DNA of 49,499 nt from an uncultured Bacteroidota bacterium (lineage in GTDB: Bacteria; Bacteroidota; Bacteroidia; Flavobacteriales; Flavobacteriaceae): positions 1 through 49,499 of the forward strand of contig CAIMMM010000052.1 in NCBI GenBank assembly GCA_903842575.1, written 5' to 3'. Positions 33,310-41,502 of this stretch are shown here, piece after piece. Positions within the stretch are counted from its first letter, which is position 1; each line of letters begins with the position of its first letter. The notes under the pieces are model-generated. The model made no database searches and was not told the origin of the DNA. It worked only from the letters and a program-made list of their open reading frames with translations. The translations under genes and the position numbers were made by a program.

Positions 33310-34440
33310 ATGAAATTTGATTTATTACAAAAAGATCCACAAACAAAAGCCCGTGCCGGAAGTATTACTACGGATCACGGTGTAATTGAAACCCCAATAT
33401 TCATGCCTGTTGGAACCGTTGCTTCGGTAAAAGGAGTGCACCAACGCGAGTTGAAAGAAGAAATAAACCCCGATATTATCCTTGGGAATACCTATCATTT
33501 GTATTTGCGTCCACAAACTGCCATCTTGGAAAAAGCGGGAGGTTTGCACAAATTCATGAATTGGGATAGAAATATTTTAACCGATAGTGGCGGTTATCAG
33601 GTGTATTCGCTTTCGGCCAATAGAAAAATTAAGGAAGAAGGAGTGAAATTCAAATCACATATTGATGGCTCTTTCCATTTTTTTACGCCCGAAAATGTAA
33701 TGGAAATTCAACGTACTATTGGCGCCGATATCATTATGGCATTTGATGAATGTACACCATATCCATGTGATTATCGCTATGCACAGCGCTCTATGCATAT
33801 GACACACCGTTGGTTGGACCGATGTATCAATCATTTGGAAAAAGTGCCTACAAAATATGGTTTCGACCAAACGTTTTTCCCCATTGTTCAAGGAAGTACG
33901 TATAAAGATTTACGCCAACAATCGGCTGAATATATTGCCAATTCGGGACAGCAAGGAAATGCCATTGGAGGACTTTCTGTTGGTGAACCTGCCGAGGAAA
34001 TGTATGCTATGACCGAAATTGTTTGTGAAATTCTTCCCGAAGACAAACCCAGGTATTTGATGGGAGTTGGTACACCTATTAATATTTTAGAAAATATTGC
34101 TCTAGGTATTGATATGTTCGATTGTGTTATGCCCACTAGAAATGCCAGAAATGGAATGTTATTTACTGCCAATGGTACAATTAATATCAAAAACAAAAAG
34201 TGGGAAGATGATTTTTCCCCAGTGGATGAAATGGGTCATACTTTTGTTGATACCGAATATACCAAAGCTTATCTGAGACATCTTTTTGCAGCCAATGAAT
34301 ATTTAGGGAAACAAATTGCTACTATTCACAACCTAGGTTTTTATATGTGGTTGGTTCGTGAAGCAAGAAAACATATCTTAGCAGGAGATTTCGGACCATG
34401 GAAAGAAATGATGGTGAAACAAATGAGCCAACGATTATAA
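33310..34440 (+). CDS. tgt: Queuine tRNA-ribosyltransferase without the usual zinc cysteines
   Basis: This enzyme exchanges guanine for a queuine precursor at position 34 of GUN-anticodon tRNAs. It has 376 residues, the usual length. Family motifs are present: TDSGGYQ (D92), IVQGS, GGLSVGEP, and DMFDCVMPTRNARNG carrying the nucleophilic aspartate (D271). The zinc site near the C-terminus is altered: where CxCxxC is expected, the protein has G309, T311 and D314 (MGHTFVD); the fourth ligand histidine (H324, AYLRHL) is kept. The rest aligns without gaps, so this looks like a substitution of the site rather than a truncation. It is the first gene of an apparent tgt-lptG-eamA run. Confidence 0.94.
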   Translation: MKFDLLQKDPQTKARAGSITTDHGVIETPIFMPVGTVASVKGVHQRELKEEINPDIILGNTYHLYLRPQTAILEKAGGLHKFMNWDRNILTDSGGYQVYSLSANRKIKEEGVKFKSHIDGSFHFFTPENVMEIQRTIGADIIMAFDECTPYPCDYRYAQRSMHMTHRWLDRCINHLEKVPTKYGFDQTFFPIVQGSTYKDLRQQSAEYIANSGQQGNAIGGLSVGEPAEEMYAMTEIVCEILPEDKPRYLMGVGTPINILENIALGIDMFDCVMPTRNARNGMLFTANGTINIKNKKWEDDFSPVDEMGHTFVDTEYTKAYLRHLFAANEYLGKQIATIHNLGFYMWLVREARKHILAGDFGPWKEMMVKQMSQRL

Positions 34441-34449
34441 ACAGTTATC

Positions 34450-34504
34450 GGTTGTCAGTTTTATGCTAACCAACCTTTAACAGACAACGGATAACAGACA
34501 ACGG
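34450..34504. repeat. 12-bp direct repeat and partial inverted copy between tgt and the permease gene
   Basis: AACAGACAACGG occurs at 34479-34490 and 34493-34504. The upstream CGGTTGTCAGTTT (34449-34461) is a near inverted copy, so a hairpin can form. The 70-base gap holds no gene. It resembles short intergenic repeat units seen in related genomes. Confidence 0.55.
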
Positions 34505-34510
34505 GTAATA

Positions 34511-35599
34511 ATGATACTAACAATACTAGATAAATACATTCTTAAAAGATATTTAGCCACATTTTTTGTGATGATATTGTTGTTTATTCCTATTGGAATT
34601 GTCATTGATGTTTCCGAAAAAATAAATAGAATTCTAGCCAATAAAGTTCCGTTTGTAGATGTAGCCAAATATTATTTGGATTTCACGATTTATTTTGCCA
34701 ATTTATTATTCCCAATATTTTTGTTTTTATCGGTTATTTGGTTTACTTCAAAATTAGCCAATAATACAGAAATCATTGCTGTTCTTAGTTCTGGCATATC
34801 CTTCAATCGGTTTTTAAGACCCTATATTATTGGAGCAACGTTTGTGTCCTTATTAGCCCTGATTATGACTATTTTTTTGGTGCCTAAAGCCAGTGCAGGT
34901 TTTAAGAATTTTAGATATACCTATCTTTCTGGGAATGGCCCAGCCGATGAAAGGGATGACACGGACGTGTTTCGACAAATTAGTAAAGATGAATATATTT
35001 TTGTAAGTAATTTTAATGAGGTTTCCAAAATGGCGTTTAATTTTTCAATGGAAAAATTCAAAGGAGACAAGCTTCAATATAAACTCATTGCCAGTAGAAT
35101 TAAGTGGAATGCAAAAGATAGTACGTATACTTTGTTTAACTATAGTAAAAGAAAAGTTGGGCCTTTAGGTGATGTCATTGAAACGGGTGAAAAAAAGGAC
35201 ACCATTTTTAAGTTTGACCTAGAAGATCTTACCCCCGTAGTTTATATAGCCGAGACATTAAATTTAACCGATTTGAATAAATTTATAGAAAAAGAAAGGG
35301 ATAGAGGTTCCTCAAATATCAATGTCTATTTAGTAGTTTTATACAAAAAATATAGTATTCCTATTTCTGCATTTATTCTAACAATTATTGCTGTAGCAGT
35401 TTCTTCCATGAAACGTCGTGGAGGAATGGGAGTAAACTTAGCAATTGGAATTATCCTTGCTTTTACTTTTGTGTTTTTTGATAAAATTTTTGGGGTTTTA
35501 GCCGAAAAGTCAACAATGCCGCCCATAATTGCTGTTTGGATACCTAACTTTATATTTGGTATTTTAGCAATTTATCTTTTACGAAATGCAAAACGATAA
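34511..35599 (+). CDS. LptF/LptG-family lipopolysaccharide transport permease
   Basis: This 362-residue inner-membrane protein belongs to the LptBFG complex that extracts LPS from the inner membrane. Three N-terminal helices (about 10-33, 58-80, 99-121), a periplasmic beta-jellyroll-like region (about 125-265) and three C-terminal helices (about 272-357) give the usual six-helix plan. LDKYILKRYLATFF is a family signature at the N-terminus. It overlaps the next gene by 14 bases. Whether it is the F or G partner cannot be decided from one sequence. Confidence 0.9.
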   Translation: MILTILDKYILKRYLATFFVMILLFIPIGIVIDVSEKINRILANKVPFVDVAKYYLDFTIYFANLLFPIFLFLSVIWFTSKLANNTEIIAVLSSGISFNRFLRPYIIGATFVSLLALIMTIFLVPKASAGFKNFRYTYLSGNGPADERDDTDVFRQISKDEYIFVSNFNEVSKMAFNFSMEKFKGDKLQYKLIASRIKWNAKDSTYTLFNYSKRKVGPLGDVIETGEKKDTIFKFDLEDLTPVVYIAETLNLTDLNKFIEKERDRGSSNINVYLVVLYKKYSIPISAFILTIIAVAVSSMKRRGGMGVNLAIGIILAFTFVFFDKIFGVLAEKSTMPPIIAVWIPNFIFGILAIYLLRNAKR

Positions 35600-36467
35600 T
35601 CTAAAAAACTACCTTCATCTTCATTTTATTGTTTTTATTTGGGGATTTACGGCCATATTAGGAGCGTTAATTTCTCTAGATGCCTTACCATTGGTATGGT
35701 TTAGAATGCTTTTTGCAGTTGGATTTATCGCAATCTATATTTTTATTAAAAAAATTCCTTATAAAATCTCCCCTAAAATAGTAGTTAAATTTTTAATAGC
35801 AGGATTTATAATTGCACTACATTGGTTTACTTTTTTCAAAGCCATTAAAGTTTCTAATATTTCAATCACTTTAGCCTGCTTATCAACAGGCGCCTTTTTT
35901 ACTTCACTTTTAGAACCTATTTTATATGGAAAAAAAATAGTTTGGTATGAAGTTTTTTTTGGATTGATCGTAGTTTTTGGGCTGTGCATTATCTTTAATG
36001 TGGAAGTGAAATATGTTGAGGGAATGATATATGCTTTGATTTGTGCTTTTCTTTCCGCGCTTTTCGCAGTGATAAACAGTAAATTTGTAAAAGAGCATAA
36101 TCCTGTAGTTATTTCTTTTTATGAACTCGCTGGAGGTGTTGTTTTTTTTACATTATTACTTTTAATAACCAATAGTTTTACACCAAATTTCTTCCAACTT
36201 TCTAATAAAGATTTGATGTATTTAATGATTTTAAGTTCCATTTGTACCGCTTATGCCATCATTGCTTCAACTGCCTTAATGAAATATTTAAGTCCCTACA
36301 CTGTAATGTTAACCATTAATCTAGAACCTATTTATGGAATAATTTTAGCCGTTATCATTTTTCAAGAAAAAGAGAAAATGAGCCCTGAATTCTATATTGG
36401 AGCAATTGTGATATTAGCAACAGTAGTGATAAATGCCATAATCAAAAATAGAAATAAGCTTACATAA
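35586..36467 (+). CDS. EamA/DMT-family membrane transporter
   Basis: This 293-residue protein has about ten membrane helices in two EamA repeats (about 8-140 and 146-285), as in the drug/metabolite transporter superfamily. It is probably an exporter of a small metabolite; substrate cannot be inferred. The start lies inside the end of the LptF/LptG gene (overlap 14 bases), so translation is probably coupled. Confidence 0.88.
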   Translation: MQNDNLKNYLHLHFIVFIWGFTAILGALISLDALPLVWFRMLFAVGFIAIYIFIKKIPYKISPKIVVKFLIAGFIIALHWFTFFKAIKVSNISITLACLSTGAFFTSLLEPILYGKKIVWYEVFFGLIVVFGLCIIFNVEVKYVEGMIYALICAFLSALFAVINSKFVKEHNPVVISFYELAGGVVFFTLLLLITNSFTPNFFQLSNKDLMYLMILSSICTAYAIIASTALMKYLSPYTVMLTINLEPIYGIILAVIIFQEKEKMSPEFYIGAIVILATVVINAIIKNRNKLT

Positions 36468-36530
36468 TCCACTGGGATAAAATTTTAAAACTAAATTTTA
36501 AAAATTACTTTATTTAAGGATATTAAATTT

Positions 36531-36538
36531 TATATTTG
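36531..36538 (+). promoter_or_regulatory. Candidate accA -7 promoter element (TATATTTG)
   Basis: TATATTTG is a full match to TAnnTTTG, 35 bases before the accA ATG. The stretch upstream is T/A rich with no clear TTG at the -33 position. Confidence 0.5.
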
Positions 36539-36573
36539 TTGACCAAACAAACAAACTAAAACGCACAAATCCT

Positions 36574-37527
36574 ATGGAATATTTAGATTTTGAGCTTCCA
36601 ATAAAAGAACTTGAAGACCAGTTAGACAAATGTCAGGTTATTGGTCAAGAGTCCAATGTAGATGTCACCAACACCTGCAAGCAAATTGAAAAAAAACTGG
36701 AAGAAACCAAGCGTAAAATATACAAAAACCTTACTGCTTGGCAAAGAGTACAATTGTCTCGGCATCCAAACAGACCTTATACTTTAGAGCATATTACGAA
36801 TTTAACTAAAGGTACATTTTTAGAACTATTTGGAGACCGTAATTTTAAGGACGATAAAGCCATGATTGGCGGTTTAGGGAAAATAGATGGTCAATCTTTT
36901 ATGATTGTGGGTCAGCAAAAAGGAATAAATACTAAAATGCGCCAATTCCGAAATTTCGGGATGGCTTATCCCGAAGGATATCGAAAAGCATTGCGATTGA
37001 TGAAAATGGCTGAAAAATTCGGAATTCCTGTACTAACTTTAATAGACACACCCGGAGCTTTTCCAGGAATTGAAGCCGAAGAAAGAGGACAAGGAGAAGC
37101 CATTGCTAGAAACATTTTTGAAATGGTTCGATTAAAAGTTCCTATAATTTGTGTAATTGTTGGAGAAGGTGCCTCAGGAGGTGCTTTAGGAATTGGGGTT
37201 GGCGATAGAGTTTTAATGATGGAAAATACCTGGTATTCCGTAATTTCTCCAGAATCCTGCTCCTCCATCCTATGGAAAAGTTGGGAATATAAAGAAGTAG
37301 CTGCTGAAGCTTTAAAATTGACTTCTTCGGATATGAAAAAACAAAAATTAGTAGATGATGTAATACCTGAACCACTTGGTGGAGCACATTATGATAAAGC
37401 TACAGCTTTCAAAACGGTTGAGCAATATATAATGAAGAATTACAATGAGCTAAAAGATTTATCAACAACCGATTTAGTCAATCAAAGGATGGATAAATAC
37501 AGTAAAATGGGGGAGTTTAAGGAGTAA
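36574..37527 (+). CDS. accA: Acetyl-CoA carboxylase carboxyltransferase subunit alpha
   Basis: This subunit of the cytoplasmic carboxyltransferase makes malonyl-CoA, the first committed step of fatty acid synthesis, together with AccD (not in the window). It has 317 residues, standard size. An N-terminal helical region (about 1-60) precedes the crotonase-like carboxyltransferase domain with [40 protein letters not shown] in outline, [15 protein letters not shown] and [14 protein letters not shown]. It is monocistronic with its own promoter box and terminator. Confidence 0.97.
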   Translation: MEYLDFELPIKELEDQLDKCQVIGQESNVDVTNTCKQIEKKLEETKRKIYKNLTAWQRVQLSRHPNRPYTLEHITNLTKGTFLELFGDRNFKDDKAMIGGLGKIDGQSFMIVGQQKGINTKMRQFRNFGMAYPEGYRKALRLMKMAEKFGIPVLTLIDTPGAFPGIEAEERGQGEAIARNIFEMVRLKVPIICVIVGEGASGGALGIGVGDRVLMMENTWYSVISPESCSSILWKSWEYKEVAAEALKLTSSDMKKQKLVDDVIPEPLGGAHYDKATAFKTVEQYIMKNYNELKDLSTTDLVNQRMDKYSKMGEFKE

Positions 37528-37549
37528 AACTTACAAGTTTATAGATATT

Positions 37550-37582
37550 CCGTCTCGCCAATAACGAGGCGGTTTTTTTTTG
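37550..37582 (+). terminator. Rho-independent terminator after accA
   Basis: CCGTCTCG (37550-37557) pairs with CGAGGCGG (37565-37572), with one G-T pair and a 7-base loop, followed by at least nine T. This is the clearest intrinsic terminator in the window. Confidence 0.9.
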
Positions 37583-37667
37583 GTTATTAACAATAAACAG
37601 AAACTTTTCAACACTTTTTAGTAATAACTCAATCCGTTTATTTTTATTAAAATAGTTACTTTAGCAC

Positions 37668-39215
37668 ATGGAAAATTTGAGAAATATGAATCCTATAAAA
37701 ATTGATAAAACCACAATTATCAATCTTGAAAAAGGAAAATTGCCACCACAAGCACTCGATTTGGAGGAAGCCGTTCTAGGCGCAATGATGATTGATAAAA
37801 AAGGGGTCGATGAGGTAATTGATATTTTGCAACCAGATGCTTTCTATAAGGAAGCGCACAAACATATTTTTGAAGCCATTTCTCAGTTATTCACAGATAC
37901 TCAGCCTATTGACTTATTAACAGTTTCTGCTCAGTTAAAAAAGACGGCAAAACTAGATTTAGCAGGGGGCGATTTTTATTTGATTCAACTTACTCAAAAA
38001 ATATCATCGTCTGCTCATATTGAGTTTCATTCAAGAATTATTTTACAAAAATATATTCAACGAAGTTTGATAAAAATATCTTCAGAGATTATTGAAGAAT
38101 CCTATGATGAAACTACAGATGTATTTGATTTATTAGATAAAGCAGAAACTAAATTATACGAAGTAACGCAAGGAAATATTAAACGCAGCTCCGAAACCGC
38201 ACGAACTTTAGTAATTCAAGCAAAAAAACGTATTGAAGAAATAGCCAACAAAGAAGGATTAAGTGGGATTGCAACTGGTTTTGAAAAGTTAGATAAAATA
38301 ACTTCAGGTTGGCAGCCATCCGATTTGATTATTATAGCGGCTCGACCTGGTATGGGTAAGACAGCATTTGTGCTTTCAATGGCAAGAAATATTGCAATTG
38401 ATTTTGGTCAGCCAGTAGCGCTATTTTCATTAGAAATGTCATCAGTTCAATTAATTACTCGTTTGATTTCTTCAGAAACCGGATTGTCTTCCGAAAAGTT
38501 AAGAACGGGTAAATTGGAAAAACATGAATGGGAACAATTGAGTACGAAAGTTAAAAATTTGGAAAATGCACCTTTGTTTATTGATGATTCTCCATCACTT
38601 TCTATTTTCGATTTAAGAGCAAAAGCCCGTCGATTGTCTTCACAACATGGTATAAAATTAATTATAGTGGATTACCTCCAATTAATGACAGCTGGAGGAA
38701 GCAATGGAAAAGGAGCAGGTAACAGAGAGCAGGAAATTTCAACTATTTCAAGAAATTTAAAAGCTTTAGCCAAAGAACTTGAAGTTCCTGTAATTGCCCT
38801 TTCGCAATTATCTCGTGCAGTGGAAACTCGTGGTTCTAGCAAAAGGCCTTTGCTTTCCGACCTTCGTGAATCGGGAGCTATTGAACAGGATGCCGATATT
38901 GTTTCGTTTATTTATCGTCCCGAATATTATAAAATTGATGAATGGGATGATGATGAACAATCCCCAACAGGAGGTCAAGCAGAATTTATAATTGCAAAAC
39001 ATAGAAATGGTTCATTGGAAAGCATACGTTTGAAATTCATTGCAAATCTAGGGAAGTTTGATAATCTAGAGGATTATGGCGGTAGTTATGACGAAATGGA
39101 ATCTCGAATGAATCATGATGACAATCCATATATTACTAAGAATATGCCATCGCCAAATGAAGCTTTTGGAAGCAATTTAAACACCAATGACAACGATAGT
39201 GATGTGCCATTTTAA
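37668..39215 (+). CDS. dnaB: Replicative DNA helicase DnaB with SSB-like acidic tail
   Basis: This is the hexameric helicase that unwinds the fork. It has 515 residues. The N-terminal primase-interaction domain (about 18-125) and linker are followed by the RecA-like domain with Walker A ARPGMGKTA (about 225-233), Walker B LIIVDYLQLM, and the arginine-finger region RESGAIEQDADI. The last residues (NTNDNDSDVPF) resemble the acidic tail of single-stranded-DNA-binding protein. A TACTTTAG box lies 4 bases before the ATG at 37668, so the second ATG (37686, MNPIKIDK) may be the true start. It is a single gene. Confidence 0.95.
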   Translation: MENLRNMNPIKIDKTTIINLEKGKLPPQALDLEEAVLGAMMIDKKGVDEVIDILQPDAFYKEAHKHIFEAISQLFTDTQPIDLLTVSAQLKKTAKLDLAGGDFYLIQLTQKISSSAHIEFHSRIILQKYIQRSLIKISSEIIEESYDETTDVFDLLDKAETKLYEVTQGNIKRSSETARTLVIQAKKRIEEIANKEGLSGIATGFEKLDKITSGWQPSDLIIIAARPGMGKTAFVLSMARNIAIDFGQPVALFSLEMSSVQLITRLISSETGLSSEKLRTGKLEKHEWEQLSTKVKNLENAPLFIDDSPSLSIFDLRAKARRLSSQHGIKLIIVDYLQLMTAGGSNGKGAGNREQEISTISRNLKALAKELEVPVIALSQLSRAVETRGSSKRPLLSDLRESGAIEQDADIVSFIYRPEYYKIDEWDDDEQSPTGGQAEFIIAKHRNGSLESIRLKFIANLGKFDNLEDYGGSYDEMESRMNHDDNPYITKNMPSPNEAFGSNLNTNDNDSDVPF

Positions 39216-39282
39216 ATAATATTCCCGCCTATAATATTAGAATTAGACCGGTTTTTTATGTTTTTCTTCACACTATTTCTAG

Positions 39283-39290
39283 TATCTTTG
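39283..39290 (+). promoter_or_regulatory. Candidate -7 element (TATCTTTG) for the exported amidotransferase-like gene
   Basis: TATCTTTG matches TAnnTTTG and lies 18 bases before the ATG at 39309. It would drive both this gene and the glutaminase gene. Confidence 0.5.
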
Positions 39291-39308
39291 GGAATAAATT
39301 TCTGAGAA

Positions 39309-40571
39309 ATGCTTCATAAAAAATTCCTTTATTTCCTTATATTTCTGATTACTTTTTCAGTAAAGGCCAATTTTATTTTGTTGCCAATGGATGAGGTTTC
39401 CCAAAAAAATCATCTAAAAGCCTACGGAATTACCTATTGGTGTTTGGATAAAAAATACAAAGCAAGTTGGTTGTTGAACTATCGTGGCGGTTCTTTTCTT
39501 TTACCCGATGCGCCCGAAATAAGAAAAGAATGTCAAATACGTGGTGTAAGTTTTGAACTCCTTTCGGATGCAGAGGCCAATGTAATTCTTGATGAAATTT
39601 CCAGTCCCTCCCAAAATATGGAAACGGTTGTTTTGGAAAAAGCGCCTAAAATTGCTGTTTACACTCCCAAAGGGAAACAACCATGGGACGATGCGGTTAC
39701 GATGGTTTTGACCTATGCCGAAATCCCATTCACACCCATTTACGATGAAGAAGTACTTTCTGACCAGTTAATTTTATACGATTGGTTGCATTTGCATCAC
39801 GAAGATTTTACGGGACAATATGGGAAGTTTTTTGGTGCTTATAGAAATGCGCCTTGGTACATTGAACAAAAAAATGATGCCGAAGCCTTGTCAAAAAAAT
39901 TAGGTTATACTAAAGTCTCTGAAGAAAAGTTAGCCGTTTCTAAAAAGATTCGAGATTTTGTAATTGGTGGCGGATTTATGTTTGCCATGTGTTCGGCAAC
40001 AGATAGTTTTGATATTGCGCTTTCGGCTGAAGGCGTTGATATTTGCGAACCCATGTTTGATGGCGATGATAGCGAGCCCAATTATCAATCCAAAATAGAT
40101 TATTCCAAAACCTTTGCCTTCAAAGATTTTATTTTAGACAGAAAACCGGAACACTATGAATTTTCAGATATTGATATGACGGAAAAACGCAGAATTCCCA
40201 TGGAGAAAGATTATTTTACTTTAATGGAATTTTCTGCAAAATGGGATGTTATTCCCAGTATGCTATGTCAAAATCACACTCAATTGGTTAAAGGTTTTAT
40301 GGGTCAAACTACGTCGTTCGATCCGCTATTGATTAAGTCCAATGTTTTGATTTTGGGCTCCAATGAATTGAATGGGGAAGCCCGTTACATCCATGGTCAA
40401 AAAGGGAAAGGTTTTTTTACTTTTTATAGCGGACACGACCCCGAAGATTATCAGCACAGAGTAGGTGATAAGCCAACAATACTGGATTTACATCCCAATT
40501 CTCCAGGGTTTCGATTAATCCTGAATAATGTGTTGTTTCCCGCTGCTAGAAAGAAAAAACAGAAAACTTAA
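39309..40571 (+). CDS. Exported protein with glutamine-amidotransferase-like core, unknown function
   Basis: This 420-residue protein has a signal peptide (about 1-20, ends VKA). I do not recognise a characterised activity. The middle (about 113-240) reads like a class I glutamine-amidotransferase-like fold: KIAVYTPKG strand start, a conserved LHLHHEDF segment and a nucleophile-elbow-like GGGFMFAMCSATDSFD with C228. Other conserved-looking pieces are HLKAYGITYWCL, WLLNYRGGSF and SNELNGEARYIHGQKGKG. Relatives may carry the name 'asparagine synthetase B', but no ATP-pyrophosphatase domain is present, so that name is not supported. The glutaminase gene starts 11 bases downstream, so a link to amide nitrogen is possible. 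Confidence 0.75.
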   Translation: MLHKKFLYFLIFLITFSVKANFILLPMDEVSQKNHLKAYGITYWCLDKKYKASWLLNYRGGSFLLPDAPEIRKECQIRGVSFELLSDAEANVILDEISSPSQNMETVVLEKAPKIAVYTPKGKQPWDDAVTMVLTYAEIPFTPIYDEEVLSDQLILYDWLHLHHEDFTGQYGKFFGAYRNAPWYIEQKNDAEALSKKLGYTKVSEEKLAVSKKIRDFVIGGGFMFAMCSATDSFDIALSAEGVDICEPMFDGDDSEPNYQSKIDYSKTFAFKDFILDRKPEHYEFSDIDMTEKRRIPMEKDYFTLMEFSAKWDVIPSMLCQNHTQLVKGFMGQTTSFDPLLIKSNVLILGSNELNGEARYIHGQKGKGFFTFYSGHDPEDYQHRVGDKPTILDLHPNSPGFRLILNNVLFPAARKKKQKT

Positions 40572-40582
40572 TATTTTTTTGA

Positions 40583-41494
40583 ATGGATTACGCAACTGTT
40601 CTTCAAGAGATTTACAAGGAGTCTAAAACACTTCCAATTATTGGGAATGTGGCAACTGCTATTCCTGAATTAGCAGCTGTAGCTCCAAATAAATTTGGAA
40701 TTCATTTAACTACAATAAATGGAAAGGATTTTGGAATTGGTGATAGTAATGAAAAATTTTCAATTCAATCCGTTTCTAAAGCATTGACCGTTGCTATGGC
40801 TTTTTCTTTTTTAGATGAAAAATTATGGGAAAGAGTAGGTGTTGAACCTTCGGGAAGTTCTTTTAATTCATTAGTCCAGTTGGAATTTGAAAAGGGCATT
40901 CCTCGAAATCCATTTATCAATGCTGGAGCCTTAGTTATTTCAGACATTTTAGTCTCTCATTTAAATAATCCAAAACGAGATTTTATTGATTTTATAAGAA
41001 CAATTTCTGGTTGTGAAACTATTAATTATAATCTAAAAGTAGCCCAATCAGAAAAAGATACTGGTTTTAGAAATGCAGCTTTATGCAATTTTTTAAAATC
41101 TTTTGGGAATATACATAATGAAGTTGAAGTTGTTTTGGATTTCTATTTTCATCAATGTTCTTTAGAAATGACTTGTAAAGAATTGGCGCATTCTTTTTTC
41201 TTCTTTGCCAATGAAGGGAAGACAATAACAAATAAACAAATTCTTTCCAAAAGTCAAGTGAAAAGACTTAATGCACTCATGCAAACTTGTGGTTTTTATG
41301 ATGAATCGGGCGAGTTCACCTATAAGGTTGGATTGCCGGGAAAAAGTGGAATAGGGGGTGGAATTGCAGCTTTGTATCCCAATCATTTTTCGGTAGCCAC
41401 TTGGTCGCCACGATTAAATGAAAAAGGAAATTCCGCACTTGGAATGCGCGCTTTAGAATTATTAACTACTAAAACGGGGAAGTCTATATTTTAG
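40583..41494 (+). CDS. glsA: Glutaminase A
   Basis: This enzyme hydrolyses L-glutamine to glutamate and ammonia. It has 303 residues, the normal size for the bacterial serine-dependent type. The S63-x-x-K66 catalytic pair lies in SIQSVSKAL, followed by FEKGIPRNPFINAGALV and later GLPGKSGIGGGIAA, all family hallmarks. No signal peptide is seen, so it is cytoplasmic. It is co-oriented and nearly contiguous with the exported amidotransferase-like gene; the cyanophycin cluster starts 1.7 kb on, giving a nitrogen-themed neighbourhood. Confidence 0.95.
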   Translation: MDYATVLQEIYKESKTLPIIGNVATAIPELAAVAPNKFGIHLTTINGKDFGIGDSNEKFSIQSVSKALTVAMAFSFLDEKLWERVGVEPSGSSFNSLVQLEFEKGIPRNPFINAGALVISDILVSHLNNPKRDFIDFIRTISGCETINYNLKVAQSEKDTGFRNAALCNFLKSFGNIHNEVEVVLDFYFHQCSLEMTCKELAHSFFFFANEGKTITNKQILSKSQVKRLNALMQTCGFYDESGEFTYKVGLPGKSGIGGGIAALYPNHFSVATWSPRLNEKGNSALGMRALELLTTKTGKSIF

Positions 41495-41502
41495 AGAAAA
41501 TA

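Noticed and set aside
33888..34196. 102-residue open frame opposite tgt
   Set aside because: Antisense to conserved tgt motifs with no independent support.
36966..37268. 100-residue open frame opposite accA
   Set aside because: It is antisense to a highly conserved gene; proline/serine-rich composition is that of a mirror frame.
39309..40571. Naming the exported protein asparagine synthetase B
   Set aside because: No N-terminal Cys glutaminase domain and no ATP-pyrophosphatase (SGGxDS) motif; it also has a signal peptide.
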